A stretch of 64,000 nt of DNA, taken from assembly GCF_902459705.1 (NCBI RefSeq), contig NZ_CABPRU010000002.1, positions 124,001 to 188,000 of the forward strand, in the 5' to 3' direction. Below the pieces are notes generated by a model. That model was given only the letters and a program-made list of their open reading frames with translations. It was not told the DNA's origin and made no database searches. Positions 9,188 to 19,704 of the stretch are shown here, in pieces. The translations under genes were made by a program, and so were the position numbers. This stretch comes from Pandoraea terrigena. Lineage in GTDB: Bacteria > Pseudomonadota > Gammaproteobacteria > Burkholderiales > Burkholderiaceae. Positions within the stretch are counted from its first letter, which is position 1; each line of letters begins with the position of its first letter.

Positions 9188-10084
9188 ATGGCGCATAACT
9201 CCAGAGAACGCCCTCGCTTCGGCACCGGCTGGCTGCCCTACGCGCTCGTCGCCCCGCAGCTCCTCATCACTGTCGTGTTCTTCCTGTGGCCTGCGGGCGA
9301 GGCCCTGTGGCAATCGACATCGACGCAGGACGCCTTCGGGCTGTCCAGCGAGTTCGTCGGCCTGGACAACTTCGTTTCGTTGTGGCGCGACCCGCTCTAC
9401 CTCGCATCGTTTCGCACCACGATGATCTTCAGCGGGCTGGTGACGGTCTGCGGACTCGTCATCTCGTTGCTGCTCGCGGCCATGGCCGACCGTGTCACGC
9501 GCGGCAAGCGCACCTACCAGACACTGCTCATCTGGCCCTACGCCGTCGCGCCGGCCATTGCGGCCGTGCTGTGGGCGTTCCTGTTCAATCCGAGCATCGG
9601 TCTCGTCACTTTCGGCCTCGCGAAGCTCGGCATCGAGTGGAATCACGCGCTCAATGGCGGCCAGGCGATGTTCCTCGTCGTGCTCGCCTCGATCTGGAAG
9701 CAGATCAGCTACAACTTCCTGTTCTTCTACGCCGGTCTGCAGGCGATTCCGCGCTCACTCGTGGAAGCGGCGGCCATCGACGGCGCCGGGCCGATCCGGC
9801 GCTTCTTCGGACTGGTGTTGCCGCTGATTTCGCCGACGACGTTCTTCCTGCTGGTGGTCAACCTCGTGTACTCGTTCTTCGACACATTCCCGGTGATCGA
9901 TGCCGCGACCGGCGGCGGTCCGGGCCAGTCGACCATGACGCTGATCTACAAGATCTACTCGGAAGGCTTCAAGGGGCTCGACCTCGGCAGCTCGGCTGCC
10001 CAGTCGGTAGTGCTGATGGCCATCGTCATCGTGCTCACGGTCGTGCAGTTCCGCTTCATCGAACGCAAGGTGCAATACGCATGA
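9188..10084 (+). CDS. ugpA: sn-glycerol-3-phosphate ABC transporter permease UgpA
   Basis: 298 residues with six predicted membrane helices; the first ([19 protein letters not shown]) starts at about residue 17. The cytoplasmic EAA loop [20 protein letters not shown], which docks on the ATPase, lies at about residues 195-214. With UgpE it forms the inner-membrane channel of the importer. It overlaps ugpE by four bases (ATGA at 10081-10084), indicating translational coupling. It follows the attenuator after ugpB. Confidence 0.95.
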   Translation: MAHNSRERPRFGTGWLPYALVAPQLLITVVFFLWPAGEALWQSTSTQDAFGLSSEFVGLDNFVSLWRDPLYLASFRTTMIFSGLVTVCGLVISLLLAAMADRVTRGKRTYQTLLIWPYAVAPAIAAVLWAFLFNPSIGLVTFGLAKLGIEWNHALNGGQAMFLVVLASIWKQISYNFLFFYAGLQAIPRSLVEAAAIDGAGPIRRFFGLVLPLISPTTFFLLVVNLVYSFFDTFPVIDAATGGGPGQSTMTLIYKIYSEGFKGLDLGSSAAQSVVLMAIVIVLTVVQFRFIERKVQYA

Positions 10085-10926
10085 TCGAGAATCGTCGCGG
10101 CCTGGATATCTTCTGCCACGTCATGCTGGTCATCGGCGTGCTGCTGGTGGTCTTCCCGCTCTACGTGGCGTTCGTCGCCGCCACCATGAACGAGCGCGAG
10201 ATCTTCAACGTTCCCTTGTCGCTCATCCCGAGCACGCACCTGCTCCAGAACCTGGCCACCGTGTGGAACCAGGGCACGGGCGATTCTGCGATGCCATTCG
10301 GGCTGATGCTCGGCAACAGCCTGTTCATGGCACTGGTCATCACCTTCGGCAAGATCTCGGTGTCGATCCTGTCGGCCTTCGCCATCGTGTATTTCCGTTT
10401 CCCGTTGCGCAATCTGTTCTTCTGGCTGATCTTCGTCACGCTGATGCTGCCGGTCGAAGTGCGGATCTTCCCGACGGTGCAGGTGATCTCGACGCTCGGC
10501 CTCATCAACAGCTATACCGGGCTGACGCTGCCGCTCATTGCCTCGGCCACGGCCACGTTCCTGTTCCGGCAGTTCTTCATGACGCTGCCTGACGAACTCG
10601 TCGAAGCCGCACGCATCGACGGCGCCGGCCCGATGCGCTTCTTCGTCGACGTGGTGCTGCCGCTGTCGAAAACGAATATCGCGGCATTGTTCGTCATCAC
10701 CTTCATCTATGGCTGGAATCAGTACCTGTGGCCGATCCTGGTGACCAATGCCCCGTCGATGACGACGGCCGTGGTTGGCATCAAGAGCATGATCGGCAGC
10801 GGGGACACCGCCACCCAATGGCAACTGGTGATGAGCGCCACGCTGCTCGCCATGTTGCCGCCCCTCGCGGTGGTTCTGCTCATGCAGCGGTGGTTCGTGC
10901 GCGGTCTGGTCGATTCGGAAAAGTAA
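10081..10926 (+). CDS. ugpE: sn-glycerol-3-phosphate ABC transporter permease UgpE
   Basis: 281 residues. The start is the ATG at 10081 that overlaps the ugpA stop. The in-frame open region begins further upstream, but the family N-terminus ([20 protein letters not shown]) and the ATGA overlap fix this start. Six membrane helices and the EAA loop [20 protein letters not shown] are visible. It pairs with UgpA in the inner membrane. The C-terminus [13 protein letters not shown] is typical of UgpE. ugpC begins 2 nt after its stop. Confidence 0.95.
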   Translation: MIENRRGLDIFCHVMLVIGVLLVVFPLYVAFVAATMNEREIFNVPLSLIPSTHLLQNLATVWNQGTGDSAMPFGLMLGNSLFMALVITFGKISVSILSAFAIVYFRFPLRNLFFWLIFVTLMLPVEVRIFPTVQVISTLGLINSYTGLTLPLIASATATFLFRQFFMTLPDELVEAARIDGAGPMRFFVDVVLPLSKTNIAALFVITFIYGWNQYLWPILVTNAPSMTTAVVGIKSMIGSGDTATQWQLVMSATLLAMLPPLAVVLLMQRWFVRGLVDSEK

Positions 10927-10928
10927 TC

Positions 10929-12022
<1,094 letters not shown>

Positions 12023-12026
<4 letters not shown>

Positions 12027-12802
12027 GCGAACCCTCGACACCGGCCCATCTGTGGCCCGCCTGGCCTTATCCGCGCATCGTTGCGCACCGCGGCGGCGGC
12101 AAGCTGGCGCCGGAAAACACGCTGGCCGCGTTCGAGACGGGCGCATCGCTCGGCCTGCGCATGGTCGAGTTCGATGCCAAGCTCTCGGCGGATAACACCG
12201 TCTTCCTGCTGCACGACGACACAGTCGATCGCACGAGCAACGGCCACGGCGCCGCCGCGCAGATGGCCTACGCGGACATCGCGAAACTCGACGCCGGCAG
12301 TTGGTTCGGCGCGCGCTTCGCCGGTCAGGTGATGCCGACCCTCGCCCAGGTGGCGGAGCGCTGCCGTTCGCTGGGACTGGCGGCGAACGTCGAGATCAAG
12401 CCATGCCCCGGCCGCGAGGCAGAAACGGGCAAGCGGGTCGCCGAGGCCGTTCAGGCGCTGTGGGCAGGTCAAACCCCACCGCCGCTGCTCTCGTCGTTCT
12501 CCTACGAGGCGCTCGAAGCGGCGGCCGCCGCCGCCCCCGACCTGCCGCGCGGCATGCTGTATGACGCCATTCCGGCACATTGGCGTGAGGACGCCCGCAA
12601 CCTCGGCACCGTCTCGCTGCACGCGAACCATCAGCCGCTCGACGGCCCCCAGGTCGCACAGATCAAGGCGGCCGGCCTGCAGATGCTGGTCTACACGGTC
12701 AACGATCCGGCCCGCGCGCGCGAACTGGCGGTGTGGGGGGTCGATGCCATCTGCACCGACCGCATCGACCTGATCGGCGCCGACTTCCTCGAGCGCGCCT
12801 GA
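12023..12802 (+). CDS. ugpQ: Cytoplasmic glycerophosphodiester phosphodiesterase
   Basis: 259 residues without a signal peptide, so it is the cytosolic UgpQ type rather than periplasmic GlpQ. GDPD-fold motifs are visible: AHRGGG with H22-R23, PENTL at 30-34, EFD, and [13 protein letters not shown] with the catalytic His; the C-terminal [21 protein letters not shown] is also typical. It hydrolyses imported glycerophosphodiesters to glycerol-3-phosphate and an alcohol, completing the pathway encoded by the operon. No terminator with a T tract follows before maf. Confidence 0.94.
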
Positions 12803-12979
12803 GCGCGGCCCCGACGGCAATGGGCGGCGATCCGTCCGCCGCGCGTGCTGGCGGGCATGGACGCAAGGCGGCATAATAGGGCGTTCCCCTCGCCCAGCCC
12901 ATCCCCGCGGCCCGGTACATGCGATTGCAGAGCATTGCGAAGTCGTGTGCCGGGCTGGACGAATTCAAGCCAAGCCGCC

Positions 12980-13579
12980 ATGCCGTACATCTATCTCGCG
13001 TCGCAAAGCCCTCGCCGTCAGGAACTGCTGCAACAGCTCGGCGTTCGCTTCGAACTGCTGCTGCCGGGGGCCCACGAGGACGCCGAAGCGCTCGAAGCCG
13101 TGCTGCCGGGTGAGCCGCCCGACGATTACGTGCAGCGCGTCACGCGCGCCAAAGCCGAAGCGGCCCTCGCGCGTCTGGCCCGCGCCGGTCTGCCCGGCGC
13201 CCCTATTCTTGCCGCCGACACGACGGTGTGCCTGGACGGCACGATCCTCGGCAAGCCGTTCGACGATGCCGACGCCTGCGCCGTACTCGCCCGTCTGTCG
13301 GGCACGCGCCATCGGGTGCTGACCGCCGTCGCCGTGTGCGCCGACGGGCAGATCCATCAGGCGGTGAACATCTCGCACGTCTGGTTCCGGCCAATGCGTC
13401 GTGAGGAAATCGAGCGCTACGTCGCCTCGGGCGAGCCAACGGGCAAAGCCGGCGCCTACGGGATTCAGGGCAAGGCCGCCGAATTCGTGCTGCGCATCGA
13501 TGGCAGCTACTCGGGCATCATGGGGCTACCGCTGTGCGAAACCGCCGCGCTGTTGCGCCAGGCGGGCATCGACTTCTGA
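12980..13579 (+). CDS. maf: Maf-family nucleotide pyrophosphatase
   Basis: 199 residues. It begins [17 protein letters not shown], where SQSPRR (8-13) is the Maf signature. The probable catalytic Asp is D80 in ILAADTTV, and the [10 protein letters not shown] and [11 protein letters not shown] motifs are present. Maf proteins hydrolyse non-canonical or modified nucleoside triphosphates (dTTP/UTP or modified pyrimidines, depending on subfamily) and are linked to septum control. Its usual upstream neighbour rlmH is 5.5 kb away because ugp lies between. A -10-like CATAAT at 12872-12877 may give it its own promoter. Confidence 0.94.
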   Translation: MPYIYLASQSPRRQELLQQLGVRFELLLPGAHEDAEALEAVLPGEPPDDYVQRVTRAKAEAALARLARAGLPGAPILAADTTVCLDGTILGKPFDDADACAVLARLSGTRHRVLTAVAVCADGQIHQAVNISHVWFRPMRREEIERYVASGEPTGKAGAYGIQGKAAEFVLRIDGSYSGIMGLPLCETAALLRQAGIDF

Positions 13580-13623
13580 CACATATCGAATTTGCCAAGC
13601 CTATCGAGTCCGATCGACACCTT

Positions 13624-15093
13624 ATGAACGAAGACATTCTGGTCAATATCACGCCACAGGAAACCCGTGTGGCGCTCATGCAGCTCGGCGCAGTACAGGA
13701 ATTGCACATCGAGCGCACGCTCTCGCTCGGTCTGGTCGGCAACATCTACCTGGGCAAGGTCGTGCGCGTGCTGCCGGGCATGCAATCGGCGTTCATCGAT
13801 ATCGGCCTGGAGCGCGCAGCGTTTCTGCACGTGGCCGATATCTGGCATCCGCGCACAAGCAACGACACGTCCACGCCGCATCCGCAGCCGCCCATCGAGA
13901 AAACGGTGTTCGAGGGGCAGACGCTGATGGTGCAGGTCATCAAGGACCCCATCGGCACCAAGGGCGCGCGCCTGTCGACGCAAATCAGCATTGCCGGGCG
14001 CACGCTCGTCTACCTGCCGCAGGAGCCCCATATCGGCATTTCGCAGCGCATCGAGAGCGAAGCTGAACGCGAGGCGTTGCGCAGCAAGATCCAGGCACTC
14101 GTGCCGGCCGACGAGAAAGGCGGCTTCATCGTGCGCACCATCGCGGAAGACGCGGCCGACGCCGAGCTGGCCAACGACATCGCCTATCTGCGCAAGTCCT
14201 GGCAGACCATTGGCGAGCAAAGCACACGCATGCCGGCGCCTTCGCTGCTGTACCAGGACCTGAACCTCGCCCAGCGCGTGCTGCGCGACTTCGTGCACGA
14301 GGACACGGGCAAGATCCTGGTCGACTCGCGCGAGACGTTCCAGAAGCTGGCCGAATTCGCAACGATCTACACACCGGCGGTGCTCGGCAAGCTCACGCAT
14401 TACACCGGCGAGCGGCCCCTCTTCGACCTGTACAACGTCGAGACGGAAATCGAGCGGGCGCTGTCGCGCCGCGTCGATCTCAAGTCGGGGGGGTATCTGA
14501 TGATCGATCAGACCGAGGCGATGACGACCATCGATGTGAACACCGGCGGCTACGTCGGCGCGCGCAACTTCGACGACACGATCTTCAAGACGAACCTCGA
14601 GGCGGCCTTGATGATCGCGCGCCAGTTGCGGCTGCGCAACCTCGGCGGGATCATCATTATCGACTTCATCGACATGGAAAGTGCCGAGCATCGCGACTCG
14701 GTGCTGGCCGAGCTCAAGAAGGCGCTCGCGCGCGACCGGACACGCATCACCGTGAACGGCTTCTCCCAGCTCGGACTGGTCGAGATGACCCGCAAGCGCA
14801 CACGCGAGTCGCTCGCCCACGTGCTGTGCGAGCCGTGCGCCGTGTGCCAGGGCAAGGGACAGGTCAAGACGCCGCGTACGCTGTGCTACGACATCCTGCG
14901 CGAGATTCTGCGCGAATCGCGCCAGTTCAATCCGCGAGAGTTCCGCCTGATCGGCTCGCAGGCGGTCGTCGATCTTTTCCTCGAGGAGGAATCTCAGCAT
15001 CTCGCGATGCTGATCGATTTCATCGGCAAGCCGATCTCACTGCAAGTGGAATCGTCGTTCCATCAGGACCAGTACGACATCATTCTGATGTAA
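13624..15093 (+). CDS. rng: Ribonuclease G
   Basis: 489 residues, the length of RNase G rather than RNase E. The start at 13624 gives MNEDILVNITPQETRVAL, the family N-terminus. An S1 RNA-binding domain follows at about residues 37-125. The catalytic metal-binding aspartates fall at D304 (TTIDVNTGG) and D347 (IIDFIDM), the same numbering as in E. coli. The Zn-link region LCEPCAVCQGKG near residue 400 has the CxxC pair that joins monomers. It matures 16S rRNA 5' ends and degrades some mRNAs. It follows maf by 44 nt, a widespread pairing. Confidence 0.96.
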   Translation: MNEDILVNITPQETRVALMQLGAVQELHIERTLSLGLVGNIYLGKVVRVLPGMQSAFIDIGLERAAFLHVADIWHPRTSNDTSTPHPQPPIEKTVFEGQTLMVQVIKDPIGTKGARLSTQISIAGRTLVYLPQEPHIGISQRIESEAEREALRSKIQALVPADEKGGFIVRTIAEDAADAELANDIAYLRKSWQTIGEQSTRMPAPSLLYQDLNLAQRVLRDFVHEDTGKILVDSRETFQKLAEFATIYTPAVLGKLTHYTGERPLFDLYNVETEIERALSRRVDLKSGGYLMIDQTEAMTTIDVNTGGYVGARNFDDTIFKTNLEAALMIARQLRLRNLGGIIIIDFIDMESAEHRDSVLAELKKALARDRTRITVNGFSQLGLVEMTRKRTRESLAHVLCEPCAVCQGKGQVKTPRTLCYDILREILRESRQFNPREFRLIGSQAVVDLFLEEESQHLAMLIDFIGKPISLQVESSFHQDQYDIILM

Positions 15094-15123
15094 CCCCACG
15101 CAACGCTCGCACGTTCCGACGTC

Positions 15124-16416
15124 ATGCCCTACTCGAACTACGACAACCTGGCGGCATCGAGCGAGGCGCTCGACAAACATGCCGTCGCACGCCATACGAC
15201 CTGGGTCAGCATATGGGTCAATATCGTGCTCACGACGGCGCAGATCGTCGTTGGCGTCTTCGCCCGCTCGCAGGCATTGATTGCCGACGGCATCCACTCG
15301 CTCTCGGACATCGTCTCGGACTTCGTCGTGCTGGCGGCCGCACGCGGCAGCGCCCGCGCGCCGGACGCCGACCACCCCTACGGCCATAGCCGCTACGAGA
15401 ACGCGGCGTCGTTGTTTCTCGGCACCATTCTGCTCGTCGTCGGCGCGGGAATGCTGTGGCGCGGTATCGAGCGTTTGCTGCATCCGGAAGAGATTCCGGA
15501 AGTACACACCATCGCGCTGGTCGTCGCCGTCCTGGTGCTGGTCAGCAAAGAGGGGCTGTTTCGCTATATGTTGCGCGCCGCCCAGCGCGTGCGCTCGGCG
15601 ATGCTCGTGGCCAACGCGTGGCATGCACGCTCCGACGCGCTGTCGTCGCTCGTCGTCGCGTTCGGTATCCTGGGCAACCTCGCGGGCTATCGCATTCTCG
15701 ACCCGCTCGCCGCCGCCCTCGTCGGGCTGATGATCGGTCGCACCGGGTGGAAGTTCGGCTGGAATGCGTTGCAGGACCTCATCGATCGCGGCGTGGACGA
15801 CGCCACGACCGTCACCATTCGGGAGCGTCTGCTCGCGACGCCCGGCGTGCGCACCATCGACATGCTGCGCACGCGACGCATGGGCGACGAGATCGTCGTC
15901 GACGTGCATATCCTGGTCGATGCGCGTTTGTCGGTCTCCGAGGGACACTACATCGCGGAGCAAGCGCGCGCGACCGTCATGCTTGAGCCGCAGATTCTCG
16001 ATGTGCTCGTGCACGTCGATCCGGAGAGCGACACCAAGGGCACCGCGTTGCAGCAATGGCCCGCGCGCTCGGTGGTGGCCGGGGCGGCGGAGGCACTGTG
16101 CCGCGCCAATGCGTTGACGCTGCACGACGTCAAACTGCATTACCTGAACAACGGGCTGGAGGCCGACGTCATTGTCGAAGGTCTGCGTGAACCGGCACGT
16201 TCGGGCACTGATGGGGCGGACGGCACGCCCGTGGGTGGTGGCATGGAACCGTCATCGCAGAGCGTGGCCGACGCGCTCACCGCGCGTTTTGGCCTGCGCG
16301 CCGTCAGGGTATTGCGGGTGACGGGGGACACCTCCGCCGCGCCTGACGGCACGGACGTCGCCACCCTCACGACGCCGGCCGCAAAAGCGACGGCCGCCGG
16401 TCCCGCCGTCGATTGA
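15124..16416 (+). CDS. Cation diffusion facilitator family transporter
   Basis: 430 residues. Six membrane helices occupy about residues 25-225. The metal site is visible as D55, H58, D62 and D66 in TM2 (ADGIHSLSDIVSDF) and H167-D171 in TM5 (NAWHARSDALSS), the pattern of CDF zinc, iron or cadmium/proton antiporters such as FieF. The cytoplasmic C-terminal domain is longer than usual, with an extra Gly/Asp-rich linker (about 360-375) and an Ala/Thr tail. It sits in the inner membrane and exports divalent metal. The gap to rng is 30 nt, so it may be co-transcribed. It faces rfbC tail to tail. Confidence 0.9.
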   Translation: MPYSNYDNLAASSEALDKHAVARHTTWVSIWVNIVLTTAQIVVGVFARSQALIADGIHSLSDIVSDFVVLAAARGSARAPDADHPYGHSRYENAASLFLGTILLVVGAGMLWRGIERLLHPEEIPEVHTIALVVAVLVLVSKEGLFRYMLRAAQRVRSAMLVANAWHARSDALSSLVVAFGILGNLAGYRILDPLAAALVGLMIGRTGWKFGWNALQDLIDRGVDDATTVTIRERLLATPGVRTIDMLRTRRMGDEIVVDVHILVDARLSVSEGHYIAEQARATVMLEPQILDVLVHVDPESDTKGTALQQWPARSVVAGAAEALCRANALTLHDVKLHYLNNGLEADVIVEGLREPARSGTDGADGTPVGGGMEPSSQSVADALTARFGLRAVRVLRVTGDTSAAPDGTDVATLTTPAAKATAAGPAVD

Positions 16417-16475
16417 CGACCGGGCCGCGGCGGCCGGGGACGACGCGTGCGGGACGGTGTGTCCCGTAAGGGCCA

Positions 16476-17024
16476 TCAGTCTTCGTGGCGGTAGTCCGAG
16501 AACAGCATGCCCTGCCGGTCCTTGTCCGAGACGATCGGCGTGACGCCGTCGAGCGGCCAGGGGATCGCGAGCGTCGGGTCGTCCCAGCGAATGCAGCGCT
16601 CGAACTGCGGCGCCCAATAGTCCGTGGTCTTGTACAGTACCTCGGCCGTCTCCGACGTCACGACGAAGCCGTGGGCAAAACCGGTCGGAATCCACAGTTG
16701 CTTCTTGTTTTCGGCGCTCAGCACTTCGGCGACCCACTGGCCAAAGGTCGGTGAGCCTTCACGGATATCGACCGCAATGTCATAGATTTCGCCGTGCAGC
16801 ACACGCACGAGCTTGCCCTGCGGTTGCTTGACCTGATAGTGCAGGCCGCGCAGCACACCCCGGACCGAACGTGACTGGTTGTCCTGCACGAACGTGAGGG
16901 TCTCGCCGAGCGCGTTGTCGAAGTTGCGCTGGTTGAAACTCTCGAAGAAATGGCCGCGAGCGTCGCCAAAGACCTTGGGTTCGATCACGCGAACCGCTGG
17001 AATGGCGGTGGGGGTCACTTGCAT
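16476..17024 (-). CDS. rfbC: dTDP-4-dehydrorhamnose 3,5-epimerase
   Basis: 182 residues, a standard RmlC length. The start at 17024 gives MQVTPTAIPAVRVIEPKVFGD, the typical opening; the open frame extends upstream but with no family similarity. A cupin fold with DNQSRSVRGVLRGLHYQ is visible, H62 being the catalytic base, and EVLYKTTDYWAP near the C-terminus. It epimerises dTDP-4-keto-6-deoxyglucose at C3 and C5. It is the last gene of the leftward rfbB-rfbA-rfbC set, 43 nt after rfbA. The reductase gene rfbD does not follow. Confidence 0.95.
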   Translation of the reverse strand: MQVTPTAIPAVRVIEPKVFGDARGHFFESFNQRNFDNALGETLTFVQDNQSRSVRGVLRGLHYQVKQPQGKLVRVLHGEIYDIAVDIREGSPTFGQWVAEVLSAENKKQLWIPTGFAHGFVVTSETAEVLYKTTDYWAPQFERCIRWDDPTLAIPWPLDGVTPIVSDKDRQGMLFSDYRHED

Positions 17025-17067
17025 AACGAGATACCGGTAAGAATCGAAGGGGGGCGTTGCGCCAGGC

Positions 17068-17955
17068 TCAGAACAGCCGCTCGTGCAACATCGAGAGCAG
17101 GTATTGGCCGTACCCGGTCTTGGCGAGCGGTTGCGCAAGCGCCTCGATGGCGGCGGCGTCGATCCAGCCGCGCCGGTACGCAATCTCCTCGGGGCACGCG
17201 ACCTTCAGGCCCTGGCGGCTTTCGATCGTCTGGATGAACGTGCTCGCTTCGAGCATCGATTCATGGGTGCCGGTATCCAGCCAGGCATAACCGCGCCCCA
17301 TGATCTGGACGTTGAGCTTGCCGCGACGCAGGTATTCGTTGTTCACGTCGGTGATTTCCAGCTCACCGCGTGCCGACGGCTTGATCGAGCGTGCGATCTC
17401 GATGACGTCGTTATCGCAGAAGTACAAACCGGTCACGGCGTAGCGCGACTTCGGTTCCTTGGGTTTCTCGACGAGTTCGATGGCCTTACCCTTCGCATCG
17501 AACGTCACCACGCCGTATCGCTCCGGATCATGCACGCGGTACGCGAATACGGAAGCCCCGTCCGTCTGGCGATTCGCCGCCGAAAGCAGTGACGCGAAAT
17601 CGTGGCCGTAGAACAGATTGTCGCCGAGCACCAGCGCGCACGGATCGTTACCGATGAAGTCCGCGCCGATCAGGAATGCCTGCGCCAGTCCGTCCGGCGA
17701 CGGTTGCACGGCGTATTGCAGGTTCAGGCCCCACTGACTGCCGTCGCCCAGCAGTTGCTCGAAGCGCGGCGTGTCCTGCGGCGTCGAGATGATCAGCATG
17801 TCGCGAATCCCCGCCAGCATCAGCGTGGCCAGCGGGTAGTAGATCATCGGCTTGTCGTACACCGGCAGCAACTGCTTGGAGACGGCCAGCGTCGCCGGAT
17901 ACAGCCGAGTGCCGGAGCCGCCGGCGAGGATGATGCCCTTGCGCTTGATACTCAT
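17068..17955 (-). CDS. rfbA: Glucose-1-phosphate thymidylyltransferase
   Basis: 295 residues. The start at 17955 yields [20 protein letters not shown] with the nucleotide-binding signature [10 protein letters not shown] at residues 11-20; a longer open frame upstream overlaps rfbB and is rejected. Other hallmarks are [28 protein letters not shown] and ITDVNNEYL. It makes dTDP-glucose from glucose-1-phosphate and dTTP, the first committed step of dTDP-rhamnose synthesis. The gap from rfbB is 7 nt, so they are coupled. Confidence 0.96.
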   Translation of the reverse strand: MSIKRKGIILAGGSGTRLYPATLAVSKQLLPVYDKPMIYYPLATLMLAGIRDMLIISTPQDTPRFEQLLGDGSQWGLNLQYAVQPSPDGLAQAFLIGADFIGNDPCALVLGDNLFYGHDFASLLSAANRQTDGASVFAYRVHDPERYGVVTFDAKGKAIELVEKPKEPKSRYAVTGLYFCDNDVIEIARSIKPSARGELEITDVNNEYLRRGKLNVQIMGRGYAWLDTGTHESMLEASTFIQTIESRQGLKVACPEEIAYRRGWIDAAAIEALAQPLAKTGYGQYLLSMLHERLF

Positions 17956-17962
17956 GCGTGCC

Positions 17963-19027
17963 TCAATCGTTCGTCCGATAGTGTGTTTCGATCCAGCGCT
18001 GGTATTCGCCCGACTGCACCTGGCGTACCCACTCGCCATTGGCGAGGTACCACTGCACCGTCTTGCGCATGCCGGTCTCGAACGTCTCGGCCGGGCGCCA
18101 GCCCAGTTCACGCTCGAGCTTGCGCGCGTCGATGGCATAGCGGCGATCATGGCCCGGACGATCGGTGACGAACGTGATCTGATCGCCATACGACTTGCCG
18201 TCGGCGCGCGGTGACAGTTCGTCGAGCAGTGCGCACAGGTGCTTCACGACCGACAGGTTGTTCTGCTCGTTCCAGCCGCCCACGTTGTAGACCTCGCCCG
18301 TGACGCCTCTGGCCAGCACCTCGCGAATGGCGGAGCAATGGTCGCCAACGTAAAGCCAGTCGCGCACGTTGCTGCCGTCGCCATAGATCGGCAACGGCTG
18401 ACCGGCCAGCGCATTGGCGATCACCAGCGGGATGAGCTTTTCGGGGAATTGGTACGGGCCGTAGTTGTTCGAGCAGTTGGTCGTAAGCACCGGCAGGCCA
18501 TACGTGTGGTGATAGGCGCGCACCAGATGGTCGGAACCGGCCTTCGACGCCGAGTACGGGCTGTTGGGCGCGTATGGCGTGGTCTCGGTGAATGCCGGAT
18601 CGCTCGGACTCAGCGAACCATAGACTTCGTCCGTCGAGACGTGCAGGAAGCGAAAGGCATCGCGCGCCTCGCCGTCGAGCGTTCCCCAATAGGCACGCGC
18701 GGCTTCGAGCATCGTGAACGTGCCGACGATGTTCGTCTGCACGAAGTCGCCGGGGCCATGAATGGAACGGTCGACGTGGCTTTCCGCCGCGAAGTGCAGC
18801 ACTGCGCGCGGGCGATGCTCGGCATACAGCCGATCAAGCGCGGCGCGGTCGCAGATATCGACTTTGGCAAAATGATGTCGCCGGTCATGCTCGATATCGG
18901 CCAGGTTGGCGAGATTGCCCGCGTACGTCAGCTTGTCGATGGTCAACACGGGCTCGTCATGTTGCGCGAGCCAGTCAAGAACGAAATTCGCGCCGATAAA
19001 TCCGGCGCCGCCAGTCACAAAAATCAT
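17963..19027 (-). CDS. rfbB: dTDP-glucose 4,6-dehydratase
   Basis: 354 residues, full length. The NAD-binding motif [11 protein letters not shown] is at residues 5-15, [10 protein letters not shown] contains the active-site Asp-Glu pair, and the catalytic YxxxK is Y158-K162 (YSASKAG). The [18 protein letters not shown] stretch is diagnostic. It converts dTDP-glucose to dTDP-4-keto-6-deoxyglucose. It is the first gene of the leftward rfbBAC unit. It lies 33 nt downstream of the AhpD-like gene, so the run from msbA to rfbC may be one transcript. Confidence 0.97.
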   Translation of the reverse strand: MIFVTGGAGFIGANFVLDWLAQHDEPVLTIDKLTYAGNLANLADIEHDRRHHFAKVDICDRAALDRLYAEHRPRAVLHFAAESHVDRSIHGPGDFVQTNIVGTFTMLEAARAYWGTLDGEARDAFRFLHVSTDEVYGSLSPSDPAFTETTPYAPNSPYSASKAGSDHLVRAYHHTYGLPVLTTNCSNNYGPYQFPEKLIPLVIANALAGQPLPIYGDGSNVRDWLYVGDHCSAIREVLARGVTGEVYNVGGWNEQNNLSVVKHLCALLDELSPRADGKSYGDQITFVTDRPGHDRRYAIDARKLERELGWRPAETFETGMRKTVQWYLANGEWVRQVQSGEYQRWIETHYRTND

Positions 19028-19060
19028 GGGCTGAAATTATATAGGAGTGCGAGAGCGGTC

Positions 19061-19642
19061 TTATTTGCGCGGCACGCGCCCCATCAAGAAGAATTCGTCG
19101 TTGGGCCGCATCGAGATGGCATTGGCGATGCGGTTGGACATGCCGAAAAACGCCGTGATCGCGGCGATGTCCCAGATGTCCTCGTCGTCGAGGCCGTGAC
19201 GGCGCAACGCCACGTAATCGTCGTCGCCGACTTCCTGGGAGCGCTCGCACACCTTCATCGCGTAGGCGAGAATCGTCCGCTGGCGCTCGGTCAAGTCGGC
19301 CTTGAGGTAGTTGACGGCGACCTGATCGGCCAGCAGCGGCTGCTTTTCATAGATGCGCACCAGCGCGCCATGGGCAACCACGCAATACAGGCACTGATTC
19401 ACCGCGCTCGTGGCGACCACGATCATCTCGCGCTCGCCTTTGCTCAGATTGCCCTCTTTGACCATCAACGCGTCGTGATACGCGAAAAACGCGCGGAACT
19501 CGGCGGGGCGATGCGCCAGCGCGAGGAATACGTTAGGAATGAAGCCGGCCTTTTCCTGCACCTCTTCGATGCGCGCGCGAATATCGGCCGGCAACGCGGC
19601 AAGGTCGGGTACGGGGAAACGGCTGATCGGCGGCTGGCTCAT
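19061..19642 (-). CDS. AhpD-like peroxidase-related protein (carboxymuconolactone decarboxylase fold)
   Basis: 193 residues. The start at 19642 has a good GAGGA ribosome site 6-8 nt upstream; the 20-residue upstream extension lacks one. The core AVNQCLYCVVAHG carries C84-x2-C87 and H91, the thiol/proton-relay motif of AhpD-like enzymes. The family is annotated as uncharacterised peroxidase-related. It is expected to be cytosolic and may reduce peroxides or accept reducing equivalents; the substrate is unknown. Its place between msbA and rfbB, among envelope genes, is unexplained. A second, shorter AhpD-like gene lies at 38589-39044. Confidence 0.85.
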   Translation of the reverse strand: MSQPPISRFPVPDLAALPADIRARIEEVQEKAGFIPNVFLALAHRPAEFRAFFAYHDALMVKEGNLSKGEREMIVVATSAVNQCLYCVVAHGALVRIYEKQPLLADQVAVNYLKADLTERQRTILAYAMKVCERSQEVGDDDYVALRRHGLDDEDIWDIAAITAFFGMSNRIANAISMRPNDEFFLMGRVPRK

Positions 19643-19704
19643 CGTGATCCTCTTCAAGACAGGCGGATAAAGGCTGACGTTCGCGACGCGAGGCGTCGAC
19701 AACG

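Noticed and set aside
16442..16475. Hairpin GCGGGAC/GTCCCGT between the metal transporter and rfbC
   Set aside because: The stem is plausible but there is no T run on either strand, so it is not called a terminator.
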